Assembly (NCBI GenBank): GCA_018524725.1
Contig: JAEUWP010000092.1
Location: forward strand, 16,722-80,721
Direction: 5' to 3'
DNA: 64,000 bases
Origin: Podaxis mareebaensis
Lineage: Eukaryota; Basidiomycota; Agaricomycetes; Agaricales; Agaricaceae
The position numbers and the translations under genes are program-made. The notes beneath the pieces were generated by a model, which worked only from the letters and a program-made list of their open reading frames with translations, was not told the DNA's origin and searched no databases. How positions within the stretch are numbered: the stretch's first letter is position 1; every line of letters begins with the position of its first letter. Shown here piece by piece: positions 39,806-51,649 of the stretch.

Positions 39806-40260
39806 TGGATGTATAATGCAGTACTGGATGCAGCACACCCATGGTACCTAGCAGTACTGGATGCAGCACACCCATGGTACCTAGCAGTACTGGATGCAGC
39901 ACACCCACAGTACCTAGCAGTACTGGATGCAGCACACCCATGGTACCTAGCAGTACTGGATGCAGCACACCCATGGTACCTAGCAGTACTGGATGCAGCA
40001 GACCCACAGTACCTAGCAGTACTGGATGCAGCAGACCCACAGTACCTAGCAGTACTGGATGTGGCACACCCATGGTACCTAGTGGTACTGGATGCAGCAC
40101 ACCTGTGGTACCCAGCAGTACTGGATGCAGCACACCTGCAGTACTCAGTGGTACTGGATGCAGTATCAGTGCAGTACTCAGCAGTACTGGATGCAGTATC
40201 ATCAAGGTACCTAGCAGTACTGGATGCAGTACCATTGCAGTACCCAGTGGTACCAACACT
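39806..40260 (+). repeat. 33-bp minisatellite, about 14 units
   Basis: Unit GGTACCTAGCAGTACTGGAT followed by GCAGCACACCCAT (33 bp, 11 codons), with variants CCCACAGTACC, CCTGTGGTACC and, towards the right end, more divergent units. Because 33 is divisible by three, several frames stay open on both strands as 11-residue repeats; that is a by-product. Variation among units is mostly TG/CA-type, fitting the CpG decay of the region. Confidence 0.93.
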
Positions 40261-43200
40261 GTAAGACTGTGGTACCCAGTAGGCCTGGATGTTGTGCACC
40301 TGGACTCTTAGCAAAGACTATCATGCATTCTTGCAACAATATCAATTCAGCATCTGTGGTCACTGGATCCACATCCATTGAGAAGCCCAAGTCAGCATCA
40401 GTGTCAGTTGGAATCCTCACTGGAGGTTTTGTTAGTGACCACATGACATCTGTGCTGATGATTCTGTGCATGTATCTGAATGAAAATGAATGTCAATTAG
40501 AAAATACTAGGCTTTTGCAGCACTCAGTAGTAGTAACCAGTGTTTCATTATAAGTATGTCTTGATTCATATCAGTTATTATTACATTTCTAAGGCAAATC
40601 GAATGTCAATTAAAAAATACAATGCTTTTGCTTGAGTTACTCACCAAGGAACCAGTACCTCAAATCCCAATCTCTTTGTAATGTCCTTATTGTCCCAATG
40701 CCCACTGATTCCATACAACAGGACAGCCACATCTCCCAATTTTGGTGGAGCATGGAGAGTGCAAAACTCACAGTTTTTGGAATTGAATAGATGCATGGTG
40801 GCATGTTGTGGATGGGACACCAGTTCGCCTTTGAAGGTATGTCCAACTGCACTACTCCCAGGTTTCAAATGAATGTAAAACTAGAAATAATATACACACA
40901 TTAGTAATGCAGATACTGGCCCCTCCAACCCATGTTCCTTCACGTGGTTCACCATGTCCAGCCATATGGCCCCCAATCCCTCCTCCACCATTGGCTGTAT
41001 ATTTGAATGATGTCTAAGAGTTTTTTTCTTGATGTTTCTGCCCAAATATATGCCAATTATGTTCTGTCTTTCATTTTCCATGTTGGTAATTGAAATGAAT
41101 ATGAAGTAGAGAGTTGGAGGAGGAGCAGTGTGCTTCACCATCACTATGTTAGCACCTAATTAGGGCATGTAGAGCTTAATGTGATGGGTGTTGCATTGTC
41201 ACTGTCCACAGTAAATCCAAGTCACCTTAGTAGCTTGTGTCTGATGCAATATGCAATAGCCTAAGGTTGGAATATCTAGGATGAGACCATATAGCCATAT
41301 ATCAAGAATCATAGACTTAAATTATAATTTTATAATGCTAGGGACTGATTCATCCTCCCTAAGTCCTGATTTCGGGTTATTAGTACCCAATACACTATCC
41401 CATGCACTGAATAACTTGTATTTTGATGACAATTGGGCACATCCTGTGCCATGCAATCTTTAGTTGTGACCTTGAAAATACTCCCAGAAGATTCCCCAGC
41501 TATAATAAACTGAATGAGAACATGGCATGATTATCCATAGTTCTTCCCTCCAACCATTTATAACTATTATCAACACTAATCCCCACACAGTAGCATGACA
41601 TATTCTGTGCTTGTACAATATAGCCATAAAGGGCATATCTCCTCCCAAAAAGGGACTGATCCAGATGACCCCAATCAATGGATCAGCAACATGGCCAGCT
41701 GGTTATCACATGGCTGCTCTTCATATGGAAATTGCAAATGATGAGCTTAGGCAGTAGGATGAGATGTGGGCCCTAGGCTGGGTGGTATGTCTGAGATATG
41801 AAGTGTAGCTGTCATTGAGCCTCTCTCCAGGAATTATATGCATAGACACAACTGCAGCACATGTGGCTTTTCACTACTACCCTGGAGAAGGCACAGTGGG
41901 CACTTCTGACACTTTGGACAACTTAAACATGAGGGAGGACCCAGCCAGCAATCATTCTTGACAGTGTTCATCTTGCCTCTCTTTTGTCACCCTGGTCTTG
42001 GATCCAGTGTGACTCACAGTTTTCATGGTGAAGTAGAATGTATGGTATATTATTTGGGACTGTATTCTAAAACCAAAAAGACCTTAATAGAAAACTTCAA
42101 TGACAACCTCAATGTAGATGATGATTATGGGTGGAAAAGTCATAGGGATGTCAATGGTACTATCAAAAAATGGCAGGCCTCTCAAGATCTTGAGGATGGG
42201 ATCCTTGAGGGAATGGCTCAGCAGTTGAGGTAAAGAGGGAGGTGTCAGTGGTGTCAGCCTCTATTTAGTGGTATCAACCTCCAATTACAGAATGATTATC
42301 CTTGAATCACTCACCTCCACATCTGGTAACTCAGACAAATGTAGATTCCTTGGGTTGATCATATTGGATTCCTGAACTATGATATAACCAAAAACACAGT
42401 CAGAGCAAGTAGAAAGCACTCACAGTCAGGGCAGGTATGTGTCAGTTGAAAAATGGCCAGGCAGGTCTAGTAAGGCAATGAGTAATCTCCATATATATGC
42501 TAGTGGACATGTTCAGGGTTACCATTACACAAACAGATGAAAACTCACATGTTGCATGTGGGTCCATCCAGATATCCCCAACATTCTCCTTAAAGGGAAG
42601 TAATCCTTAGACCCTTGGTGGTTCCTCCCTCCTGCCAACATCAATGCCTGGAATGACTAGAAGGATTTCATAATCCCATTGGGGGTTTTGATACTTTGGG
42701 AGATACCTTATATCAGTTATAATTCTACAGAGTTTGTTAGTTACTGCAAATTTGAAATTTCTATTGAAAAGGAAACTTATCATCCACTGTCATGTTTTCA
42801 ACAGCCACATCATATACCACTTCTTATGCCAGAGACTCTACAATCATGGTGCTTGTAAGCTTCCACTGCTGATGCTGAAACAAGGTGAACTCATGTTATG
42901 AAAGGGCTTTGTCAATCACTGTCTTAGTTATTTTCGCCAAACTTCTCAACCAAACTCTCTTAATCTGACTTCTGCCTTGAACCCTTCTAGTCCCCAGGGC
43001 CACCACTAAAACAAGCTGCTTCCATTGTCACAGCAATCTCACCCAGGGAACCAGCTATTGCATCATCATGTCCATCCCACAACTGCCAACCACACTACCA
43101 CTTTCCTGACACAAGTGCTGCCAAATTGGTCACAGGAAATAGGCTCTGCCATGTGTTCTTCATGTAAGACCAGTTAACTTGTAATCAGGCATTTTCAAAC

Positions 43201-43404
43201 CTAACTGTTTTTGACCCTAGATCCACCCAATCACCTCAAAACTTGGAAGCCTGACATACAATTGAACCCTCCCCATGGTGTTCAAGCTAATATGCCAGTT
43301 TCAAATGTTGAGGCCTGTATGTTAATTTAGTGTTTGATGTTATGTCCAAAGGTTATACTCATATTTTCTAAGACATCAATCAGGTTGAAAGCCTCCTTGG
43401 ATCC
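40261..43404. other. CpG-depleted decayed DNA, no intact gene
   Basis: About 3.1 kb almost free of CpG. A short direct repeat (GAATGTCAATTA..AAAATAC..GCTTTTGC) lies at about 40490 and 40600. Around 40640-41140 (minus) there are fragments that read as a broken protein (HATMHLFNSKNCEFCTLHAP). On the plus strand, 41630-41930 reads KGLIQMTPINGSATWPAGYH with stops. I take these as remnants of unidentified transposon proteins. 42.9-43.4 kb may be the unrecognised 5' part of element T1. Confidence 0.4.
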
Positions 43405-44713
43405 TTGAAAGCCACCATCAATCGAATGTCCAAAGTGCTGTTACAAGACACTGGTCCCCAGTCCTCCCATGGCCTATATTCATTTCCTTGGCCTGGCATA
43501 GTTCCAATACCCAATTCAATGCCTTCACTCACCAGCCACATTCCTATAAGCCCCACTAAGCCAAGTCCTGCCATTCTGGCCATACATGCCAAAGAACCCA
43601 AGTCCAACAAAATAGTTTTATATGGTCCTCCAAAGCCTAGTGATGACTTTATACCAGAAGTGGAGCCATGGGATCCTTGGGTACAGGGGCTTGTGAAGTG
43701 CAACTTCACAACTGCCAATCTTATCAAGGGGAAGTGGGTTCCTGTCCATTGGGCTGCAGAGAATCAGGGAGAGAGAAATCAAAAAGGTTGGGTTGATGCA
43801 CCAACTCCAAATGATGGACATTTGTCAATACACACTTGCTTGGGCATCATCTACTGCCAAACTGAAGGCTGTCAGTTCACAGTTTGCCCCTTGACTGACT
43901 GGGTTGCACAATGAAGACAACTTATAAATCCCAAAACCGGGGATCCAGTGTTATGCCACTGCAGTGCAGAACTAGAACATATTTGGTGTGGGCTGAAGGC
44001 ATATCAGTACACCTGGAAAGGTGGCATATATTATATACATCAAGGTACTCACAAGCATTGACAGCCACCAAGACCACTGCACCTGCTCCCAGGAGAGCAA
44101 GAGGAATTTGATGAGATGGCCATTCAGAACCCTATAGTGGGACCTGCAGGCTTGCAATTTGGAATATGAACTCTAAAGGGGCCCAGAAAGTCAGTCAGAG
44201 AAATCTTGGCTGCTCTTCATTCATGTGGATGAGTCACTTATGAATTGAATAGAGTGCATCAAGACCACACTCCTCCAGACCCCATGGGTTTCTTTGATGC
44301 CCTCAAAGAATTCACAAACAATTATCCCTACTTCATGAAATACTCACAAATTGGTACCATCAACATCATGTGCTTCCAGACAGACTTCATGGCATCCCAA
44401 ATACTGTATGAAAATGAGGAGCTGGAATGGGATCTTGCCTGTGGAATGGTCACTGACACTGCTCATAGCTTTTGGGCAGAACCCAGCTGGGTTTTGATGA
44501 TGTCTTCAGTGTTCTCACTGGTACTTCAATGCTGGATGCCTACTGTCATTTCCTTTATGGCTGGTGGCACAGCAGAGTATTACTGCATCCACTTCCTCAA
44601 TGTCTTCCAGACAATCGAATCCCAGGCAGAGCAATGTGGCATATTGCCCGGGGAAGAGATGTTTGGCATGGTATGTTGTGGCTTTAGGCACATTCAGCAA
44701 CCCCTGACACATA
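43405..44713 (+). pseudogene. Element T1, part 1: zinc-finger and MULE-like transposase N-terminal half
   Basis: Plus-strand protein fragments in the order seen in a family of repeats I know from mushroom genomes. First a GCM/FLYWCH-like zinc unit (LGIIYCQTEGCQFTVCP ... CHCSAELEHIWCG ... HQGTHKH). Then the transposase core: KYSQIGTINIMCFQTDFMAS, GMVTDTAHSFW (probable first catalytic Asp), and SWVLMMSSVFSLVLQCWMP with the SAEYY-like AEYYCIHFLNVFQTI. Stops and small frame changes break it, for example at 43912 (TGA) and 44158. The reading stops at the LINE insertion and resumes at 51650 in part 2. The MULE assignment is inference from the D-x2-H/W pattern and layout. Confidence 0.7.
44701..44713 (+). 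repeat. LINE target-site duplication, left copy
   Basis: CCCCTGACACATA, identical to 51637-51649 immediately after the poly-A. Bases 44714-44717 (ATCA) lie between it and the first base shared with the second LINE copy. Confidence 0.93.
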
Positions 44714-44802
44714 ATCACTTCCTTTCTCAGTAACTACCACTATCATTTCAGTGGCACAGTTATTCGTAGCACAAGGAATAAAGTTTTCTTTTCTAAATCA
44801 CT

Positions 44803-47430
44803 ATGTTGAACTCTAAGGAGACTAGCGGCTTCCTTGGAGGTATGAAGAAGACCGCCAACAGCATCTGTTCCAACATCGCCCATCGTCGGCGTTCAAGCGC
44901 CAGTCTAGCGCCCAATCCGACTCTTCCTCGAGAGGCCTCTGTCCCTCTTTTCAATGACTTTCAAGTTAACGAGGACTTTATTTGCAAACCCCCTTCCCCC
45001 TCACCATCTATTGGAGCCAAGCGCTCTTACTCCACCGACCACTCTCTCTCAAATTGCCTTGAGAAGAGTATGAAACTTCGAGAGGATGACGACGCTGCCT
45101 CTGTCTCTTCTGCTGAGGAGAATGATGACCAAGACAATTCACAGGGAACATCTACTCCCAAATCTATCGCCCCATCTCTTCCACCGGTTCGAGAAGATAT
45201 CGACTTGTCACCTGAAATAGCTCCCTCTTCTCATATGATGCTGTCTCCAGCCCAAGCCATCGCTGCATCACACGGCTTCGTCCCACCCACTCCTGGAGCT
45301 GCTTGGGACGAGTCCCAACCCTCGGATCCTCTCCCCACTATCCCATCTTTCACCCCTCTCTCCTCTCAACCACCCGCTGTGCAGCCTCATGTTGAAGCGC
45401 AGCCAACCCATGGAATGGATTGGTCATCTGTCCGCAATACACTTGGTGATGGCATCTGTATGATCGACATCACCAATACTAGTGACGTCATGGGGCTTAA
45501 TTGTCTCAACTCCTTATTGAGTTTCATCTCTTCCTGGTTAGGCAACTGGGCCCAATCGGGCGATCTGTCCACATTTGAAGGAGTTCCTCATCTCATTCAC
45601 ATTTTCCAGACTGTCGCACACTCAGAGCAGTTACGCAACATGTCTGTTCCTTACAACGATACACGCCTTAAACTGTATGACTTCGTGTCTATGCAGTTCC
45701 CACCCTCTCATACTCTCTCTCCTACTCCCACACCCATGTCAACTGGGCACTGCCACGAACATCGGGCTGAAAAGGCACTGGCAGTGTCCTCCCCTACCCC
45801 CAAAGACGCCCCGGGAATTCTCCAGGGCTCTTCCCCCATTCCCACACCTGACGCCTCTGGTATGTCCCAGGGCTCAGTTTCGCAATTCGAAAGGGACACT
45901 GCACGAGCAATCGCCCTCTCGCGTCTTCCTCCGGCTGACCCTAACAAACCAGGTGAGTTGTCCAAATCTATTATAGATGCTGACATGCTCCCTCCCCCCC
46001 CTCCTCCTCAATCCACTGTCCCTGCCACCCCTGGTCCATCCAGCCAGGGCAATAAGGCTAACCCTAACCCTAGTGGCTGGTCCACTGTTAATTGTCGCTG
46101 GGCGCCTCACAAAACAGTAGCCGCCCCCTCTCAGCATAAGCCTATTGTGATGCCTGCTTTCCCCCCCAAGGAAACCCATCCCCTTTCCCCTCGCCCCTCC
46201 CTTCCCTCCTCCACCCCCCCTCCTATCAACAAAGCCACCAAACCTCATTATAGGTCTGGTGCGCCTTCTCCCTCCACTCAGAGGACATCATACTCCAAGG
46301 CAGCTTCGCAACCGACCCTCAAAGTGGATGAGCTGTCAAAATATGCGGCTCTCCAAAATCAATTCCCTTCCATGTCACCGGTCGACATTATCAACTTCCT
46401 TCGCAATGCAGGGGACATCAAATCCCCTGCCCCCAAATCTTCTCCCTCCCCCTCTTCTCGCCCCTCCAGCTCCCCTAAGGCCACCCAAGGCCCATCCCGC
46501 AAGAATATCGTTGTCCTGTACAACGACATATTCAAACCAATAATGATCACCTCCCTCGACCTCGTAATCAGGTGCTGCAACAATGCCCTATACCAAAAGG
46601 GCTTCCTTCTCAAAATCGAGTCAGCAAAATCCAATGACAGGACCCTCTGGCTCTCCACTAACCAAGTCGTGACTGACGAGGAGCTTCTCATCATTAAGAA
46701 AGGCATCACGGACTCGAACCGGTCCGCGTTTGCTACCCAGGACATCAGGGATGCCGTTTCCCCTTCCCTACCCATGTCCAAGTCGTTCGTTAAATTAACG
46801 AACCTTCCCTACTTCCACCATGACAGTACCCCCCATGTCTTGGATGACTTCAAAGAAGTCATCGTAAACTCTCCCTACCATGAGATGATCCAACATCTCG
46901 TTGGTAAACCACGTTTCTGCAGAGTCTCCCCCCATTCTGATTCCGCCATTCTCTTCTTCGACCTTTGGGACTCTCAGTCAGCCTCCAGGGCCAAAACCCT
47001 CATTAACCATACCCTGCTCTTTGAAAATTGTGTCTGCACCTTCCACGGCGTGTCCATGCACACAGCCTCCCCTCTATGCAACTGTTGCTGGAGGTGGGGC
47101 CACCCCACCCACCTTTGCAGAGCACGCAACCCCAGATGCGCTATCTGCGGAGACCCCTACCACACCGACAACCACTGCCGCGATGGCTTCTGCTGCCGTG
47201 GCAAACCTGGTCCTAACCCGCACCTCCCCACTCCTGCAAACATCACTGAGTGTCCTCACGCGACCTCCTTCAATTGCCTCTCATGTGACTCCAAGGAACA
47301 TCACGTGAATTCTGACAAATGCCCCTTCTTCCGTCACCGTTTTGATCGGGAATGGATCTCCAATAAGCTTCAGGAACTTAAGGCCGATAAGAACCGTCGC
47401 GACTTCAACTCAGGTGCTGTTAATGTCTAA
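44803..47430 (+). CDS. LINE ORF1 protein (gag-like, zinc knuckles)
   Basis: Open frame of 875 aa without interruption. The first 450 aa are Ser/Pro-rich and disordered (YSTDHSLSNCLEKSMKLRED, PPPPPPQSTVP). About 560-720 is a more ordered region that would fit an RRM-like chaperone fold (VVLYNDIFKPIMITSLDLVI). The C-terminus has CCHC-like knuckles: CNCCWRWGHPTHLCRARNPR, CAICGDPYHTDNHC and CLSCDSKEHHVNSDKCPFF. It should bind the element RNA. The stop TAA overlaps the ORF2 start in ATGTCTAA. The start is the ATG at 44803, shared in position with the second copy. Confidence 0.9.
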   Translation: MLNSKETSGFLGGMKKTANSICSNIAHRRRSSASLAPNPTLPREASVPLFNDFQVNEDFICKPPSPSPSIGAKRSYSTDHSLSNCLEKSMKLREDDDAASVSSAEENDDQDNSQGTSTPKSIAPSLPPVREDIDLSPEIAPSSHMMLSPAQAIAASHGFVPPTPGAAWDESQPSDPLPTIPSFTPLSSQPPAVQPHVEAQPTHGMDWSSVRNTLGDGICMIDITNTSDVMGLNCLNSLLSFISSWLGNWAQSGDLSTFEGVPHLIHIFQTVAHSEQLRNMSVPYNDTRLKLYDFVSMQFPPSHTLSPTPTPMSTGHCHEHRAEKALAVSSPTPKDAPGILQGSSPIPTPDASGMSQGSVSQFERDTARAIALSRLPPADPNKPGELSKSIIDADMLPPPPPPQSTVPATPGPSSQGNKANPNPSGWSTVNCRWAPHKTVAAPSQHKPIVMPAFPPKETHPLSPRPSLPSSTPPPINKATKPHYRSGAPSPSTQRTSYSKAASQPTLKVDELSKYAALQNQFPSMSPVDIINFLRNAGDIKSPAPKSSPSPSSRPSSSPKATQGPSRKNIVVLYNDIFKPIMITSLDLVIRCCNNALYQKGFLLKIESAKSNDRTLWLSTNQVVTDEELLIIKKGITDSNRSAFATQDIRDAVSPSLPMSKSFVKLTNLPYFHHDSTPHVLDDFKEVIVNSPYHEMIQHLVGKPRFCRVSPHSDSAILFFDLWDSQSASRAKTLINHTLLFENCVCTFHGVSMHTASPLCNCCWRWGHPTHLCRARNPRCAICGDPYHTDNHCRDGFCCRGKPGPNPHLPTPANITECPHATSFNCLSCDSKEHHVNSDKCPFFRHRFDREWISNKLQELKADKNRRDFNSGAVNV

Positions 47431-50400
47431 AGGACCTCTTAACCGCCCTGCTCCTTCTTCTATTTCTTCAATTCCCATTCTTTTCTTTAATGTGCACCGC
47501 TCCTCTTCTCTCGTCGAACTCCTTCTCAATGACCCCCTCTTTAAAGACGTCTTAATTCTATGTCTCCAAGAACCTCCATTCAACGTTATTCGTAACGTTC
47601 CCTCTACTGACAACTCTGAAGGAGTCCCGTATAGAGGCACGCCTTATAACCCCAACTGGCATATTTTCTTGTCCAATGAGGACCGCCCTAGAACGGCCAC
47701 ATTCATTCGATGCTGTTGCGACTCGCTCTTACCTACCTCTCATCTGAACATCATCTCTTCCCCAGACTTTCAGCTCATCTCACTCTCTTTCCCCCGAAAG
47801 ATTTATTTTCTTAATTGTTACTTTGATCCTTCAGACGACTCTTCCATCTCTTTCCTTGAAGAACATGTTCATCTTCTCCCCAAGGGAATCATATGCGCTG
47901 GAGGCGACTTCAACTCCCATTCTCCCGAATGGGACCCCCATATCACTCATCATACCGCTCGAGGCGATCTGCTTATTGACATTATGAACTCTTTAGGCCT
48001 CTCCCTTTCTTCGCCATCTCAAGAGAAATACACTCACATCCCTTTTGATGGTAATAAACACCCATCTGTTATTGACCTAATCTTCATGATAGATGAACGA
48101 TCTCAAAGCCCAGTCCACCAAATCCGTGACGACTGGCAATTCACATCGGACCATCGCCCACTCCTCACTTCCCTCTCCACCCCTTCCCCCTTCCAACCAT
48201 TCATCGAAAAACTCACGATTCCCAGAGATTCGGAGGAAGAAGCTACCTTCCTCTACACAATCAGTGTCCGTCTCCAAAACATCCCTCCCACTTTTCACTC
48301 CGTGGAAGACATTCACTCATATGCTCAGTCTATGTCCCAAATCATCAACCAAGAATGGCAACGTAACGCTAAACTTGTCAAAATTTGCGCGCGCTCTAAA
48401 CCATGGTGGAACCTGGCATGCTCCTCTGCCCTCAAGGCTTTTCAATCTCACAAATCCAAATCCAACTGGACCAAGTTCCGGCGCACCACCCGCACTGCCA
48501 AACGCCTCTTTTTTGACAAAAAGATCAAAGACATAGCTGAGGAAGATCGCCGCCCCTGGGACCTGATGTCTTGGATTGGAAAGCGTAATCTTCCCCCCTC
48601 ACAATCCATCACTTTCAATGGGAAGAGTTGTGATGAGCTAGATGACCTCTGGCACACTCTCAACTCTTCTTACAATTCTGCTTTGGAGCACCCAGTCGAC
48701 CTTGACGCCATCAATTCACTTAACACTCATCCAGAGCACCCATGGCTCCCATTCTCCAAGGCTGAGCTGTTTGACGCTCTCAACCCCTGTGCCAACGCCT
48801 CCGCCCCAGGCCCTGACCATCTGTCATGGGCCCACGTCAAACACCTCATGTCCAGCGACATCTTCCTCCATAACTTCCTCACTTTCGCCACCAAATGCAT
48901 CGAATACTCTACATGGCCGGAACATTTCAAGAACTCCACCTCTGTTATCATCCCTAAACCTAACAAACCCCACTACTCTACCCCAAAAATGTTCCGGCCA
49001 ATAGTCCTCCTTAATACCCTCGGCAAACTCATCGAAAAGATGATTTCCGCCTGAATGCAATTCAAAGCATCACAACTCGACCTCGTTCACCCCCTCCAAT
49101 TCGGCGGCATCATCCAACACTCGACTGAAGATGCCGGTGTATATGTCACACACTTAGTCCGCTCAGGATGGAAACGCAAACTCAAAACCAGCGTCATTGC
49201 CTTCGATGTCGCTCAATTCTTCCCATCCACTAACCACTGCATCCTCACTACCACTCTTCAATGCCAAGGTTTCAATTCTCGGCTTGTTTCTTTCTTTTCC
49301 GATTATCTAAGTAACCATTTCACAACTTATTCCTGGAACAATAATTTGTCTCCTAAATTCTCTGCTTCTGTTGGCATTGGCCAAGGTTCCGCCCTTTCCC
49401 CCATCCTCACAGCCTTATCCCTTTCCCCCTTTATGTACAAATTTTTGAATGATCCTCGCTGTAAAATAGTTTCTTTTGTTGATGATGGACTTATTGTAGT
49501 TCAATCAGACTCTTTTCACACTAACTGCCACCTTCTTTCACAGGTCTACAAAAACTGTGAAGAATACCTTCGCCGCCTTGGCTTTGTCCTCGAAAGAGAC
49601 AAAACTGAGGCCTTCCACTTCTCCAACCGACCCTCTCACGAACCCAATCCCCCCGTTATCATCGACAACTCCCTCACCATCACTCCCAAACCCTTCCTAC
49701 GCTACCTCGGCTTCTGGTTCGACAGAAGTCTCTCTTTCAAAGAACACATCCGATTCTACTCCACCAAGGCGCTCTCTACCGTCCGATGCATGCGCATGCT
49801 TGGCAATTCCATCCGCGGTCTCTCCCCCCTCCACAAGAGACTTTTATATTGATCCTGTGTCATTCCTATAGCGACATATGGATTCCGTCTTTGGTTCAAC
49901 TGCAACGCGAGATACTGCGGTCTCATCAAGTCTCTCCAACGCATGCAACGACAAGCCGCCTTATGGATCACAGGCGCATTCCGCACCACCCCTACAGGTG
50001 GGGTTGAGGCCATCGCAGGTCTTATCCCCATCCAACTCCATCTCTTCAAGCTCACCAAGCGATGCTCCCTCCACTTCCACACCCTCCCCCCTTCCCATCC
50101 TCTCAAACTCCTCACGTGCGACATCGACCCCCTAGACGTGCGCCACACCAAACTACGCTCAACGGCACTCGACTTTATCTCAGATGCCCAACTGGTCACT
50201 GACTGGTTCCAGCATCTCCACCCTAGCACCAAACCTGGTCAGCGTCTACTGGACCTATTCACTGATCAAATCAAGTTCATCCAGTGCCCTGACCCTTCGA
50301 AAGAAGGCACCATGGCACTTCACATCGCCAACACTTCCTGCACTCGGGATCTCTCCTTCTCCTCCCCTGTCTCCCTCGCCATAGCTACTGATGGTTCCGT

Positions 50401-51343
50401 CCCCTCTAACCCTTCCCTCTCTGCCACATCTGCTTTCCTTGTCTTCAACTCTTCTGAATCGGACATTCTTTCTTCCGCTGTTCACCCTTGTGGTGAAGTC
50501 ACCTCTACAGACTCCGAATCATACGCTCTACGCCTTGGTTTATTTTCTTCTATTTCTCTTGCCAGATCTCTTAATTCCTCCTCTATTGTAGTTTTCACTG
50601 ACTCAATTTCTTCTGCTAAACTCCTATTTTCCTATAGACCCCACAGCGTGCATCCAGACTCCATAGCGGTCGCTCCTCTCCTTCACTCCTGGCTCTCCTC
50701 CTCCCCTCTTAACCATGTCCACTTCTGGTCGATCCCCTCGTCCGCCAACTGGTCCATCCATCATAAGGCACACACCCTCGCTAAATCCCTCCGCCTTCCC
50801 AACCCACGTCGCCAACCCATCCGCACTTCCCTTGGGTTCGTTCACAACCACTATACTCAGAAATGCCTATCCCTATGGCAACAACTAATGAACAACCCAT
50901 CTTACTGCAGCCATAACTGGCTCCCTCTCCTCAATCCCGCATTGCAACCCCTTCTACCCAAGTACGCCAAAGGTGGCACTTGGCTCAACTCGCCCCTCGG
51001 AAAGAACACCAACTTATGCACACACTTCATGCGTTGCGTCACCAATCATGTGCCCATCGGCGCCTTCCGTCAGCGGTTCTTCCCTGGGCGTCATATCACC
51101 TCATGCGCATGCGGTGAACCACTCGAAACTCGCAACCATATATTTGACGACTGCCCCCGCTTTCACTACCCAGTAGGAGCCCGCGACGGTTTCTTCTGGG
51201 TCATCCAGTTCCTAGACAAAAACCCCGTGGCCTTTTCATTTGCTGACCAGATCCAAGGACCCGTCACTCAAGAGGAGTTCACCACCTGCCACCTCAACAG
51301 AAGAGAGCGACTTGCAAGAAACGGAGTACCAGATGTGCACTGA
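47423..51343 (+). pseudogene. LINE ORF2: endonuclease, reverse transcriptase, RNase H; two in-frame TGA
   Basis: One frame of 1307 codons, broken only by TGA at 49052-49054 and 49850-49852. An APE-type endonuclease comes first (VLILCLQEPPF, GGDFNSHSPEW, SDHRPLL). The reverse transcriptase follows, with ASAPGPDHLSWAHVK, MFRPIVLLNTLGKLIEKM, AFDVAQFFPSTN, GIGQGSALSPIL and FVDDGLIV. RNase H shows SLAIATDGSVPSN, TSTDSESYALRLGL and VVFTDSISSAK. The C-terminal knuckle is CACGEPLETRNHIFDDC. Both stops replace what is probably an Arg CGA codon, as expected from CpG deamination. All catalytic motifs persist, so it is very recently inactivated, or a readthrough copy. Confidence 0.93.
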
Positions 51344-51636
51344 AGGTCTTTCCCTCCATCATCCCCTGTACCATAGCTAGCTCCCCGCTCCCATCTCTTC
51401 TCATCCTTCCCCTACTTTTTCGTTTCTTCTACTGATTCGTTAAGTTAGTTTCACTCTCTTCTCGTTTCACCTCTCTCGTGTAGTTCATATACTCTCAGCC
51501 TACCCCTTTCTCTATCTTTCATTCTCTTCTTTTCTTTTCTTCTCTAGTTTCGTTACTGGGACTGCTATCGTGCACCCGTTTGTAGTAGCTAGTCTATTGC
51601 AATAAACGTCGATAAAAAAAAAAAAAAAAAAAAAAA
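51344..51636 (+). other. LINE 3' UTR and poly-A tail
   Basis: CT-rich 3' UTR with AATAAA at 51601 and about 22 A at 51615-51636. Confidence 0.85.
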
Positions 51637-51649
51637 CCCCTGACACATA
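51637..51649 (+). repeat. LINE target-site duplication, right copy
   Basis: CCCCTGACACATA, identical to 44701-44713. Confidence 0.93.

Larger units (their letters stand above)
44714..51636 (+). mobile_element. Full-length non-LTR retrotransposon (LINE, Tad/CR1-like), young copy
   Basis: 6.9-kb element with a 13-bp target-site duplication, a short 5' UTR, two ORFs, a pyrimidine-rich 3' UTR with AATAAA (51601) and a poly-A of about 22 nt ending at 51636. Its 5' end (CTTCCTTTCTCAG from 44718) is shared with the second copy at 62532, so it is probably complete. It is rich in CpG, in sharp contrast to the DNA on both sides, and only two stops interrupt it. It inserted into the transposase frame of element T1 after T1 had already decayed or while T1 was decaying. 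Confidence 0.95.

Noticed and set aside
39806..40260. CRISPR array
   Set aside because: The whole unit repeats without unique spacers and the genome is eukaryotic; it is a minisatellite.
39790..40314. Long repetitive open frames on both strands (11-residue repeats) as genes
   Set aside because: A 33-bp unit keeps any stop-free frame open. Three overlapping frames are equally open and none has a start or known domain.
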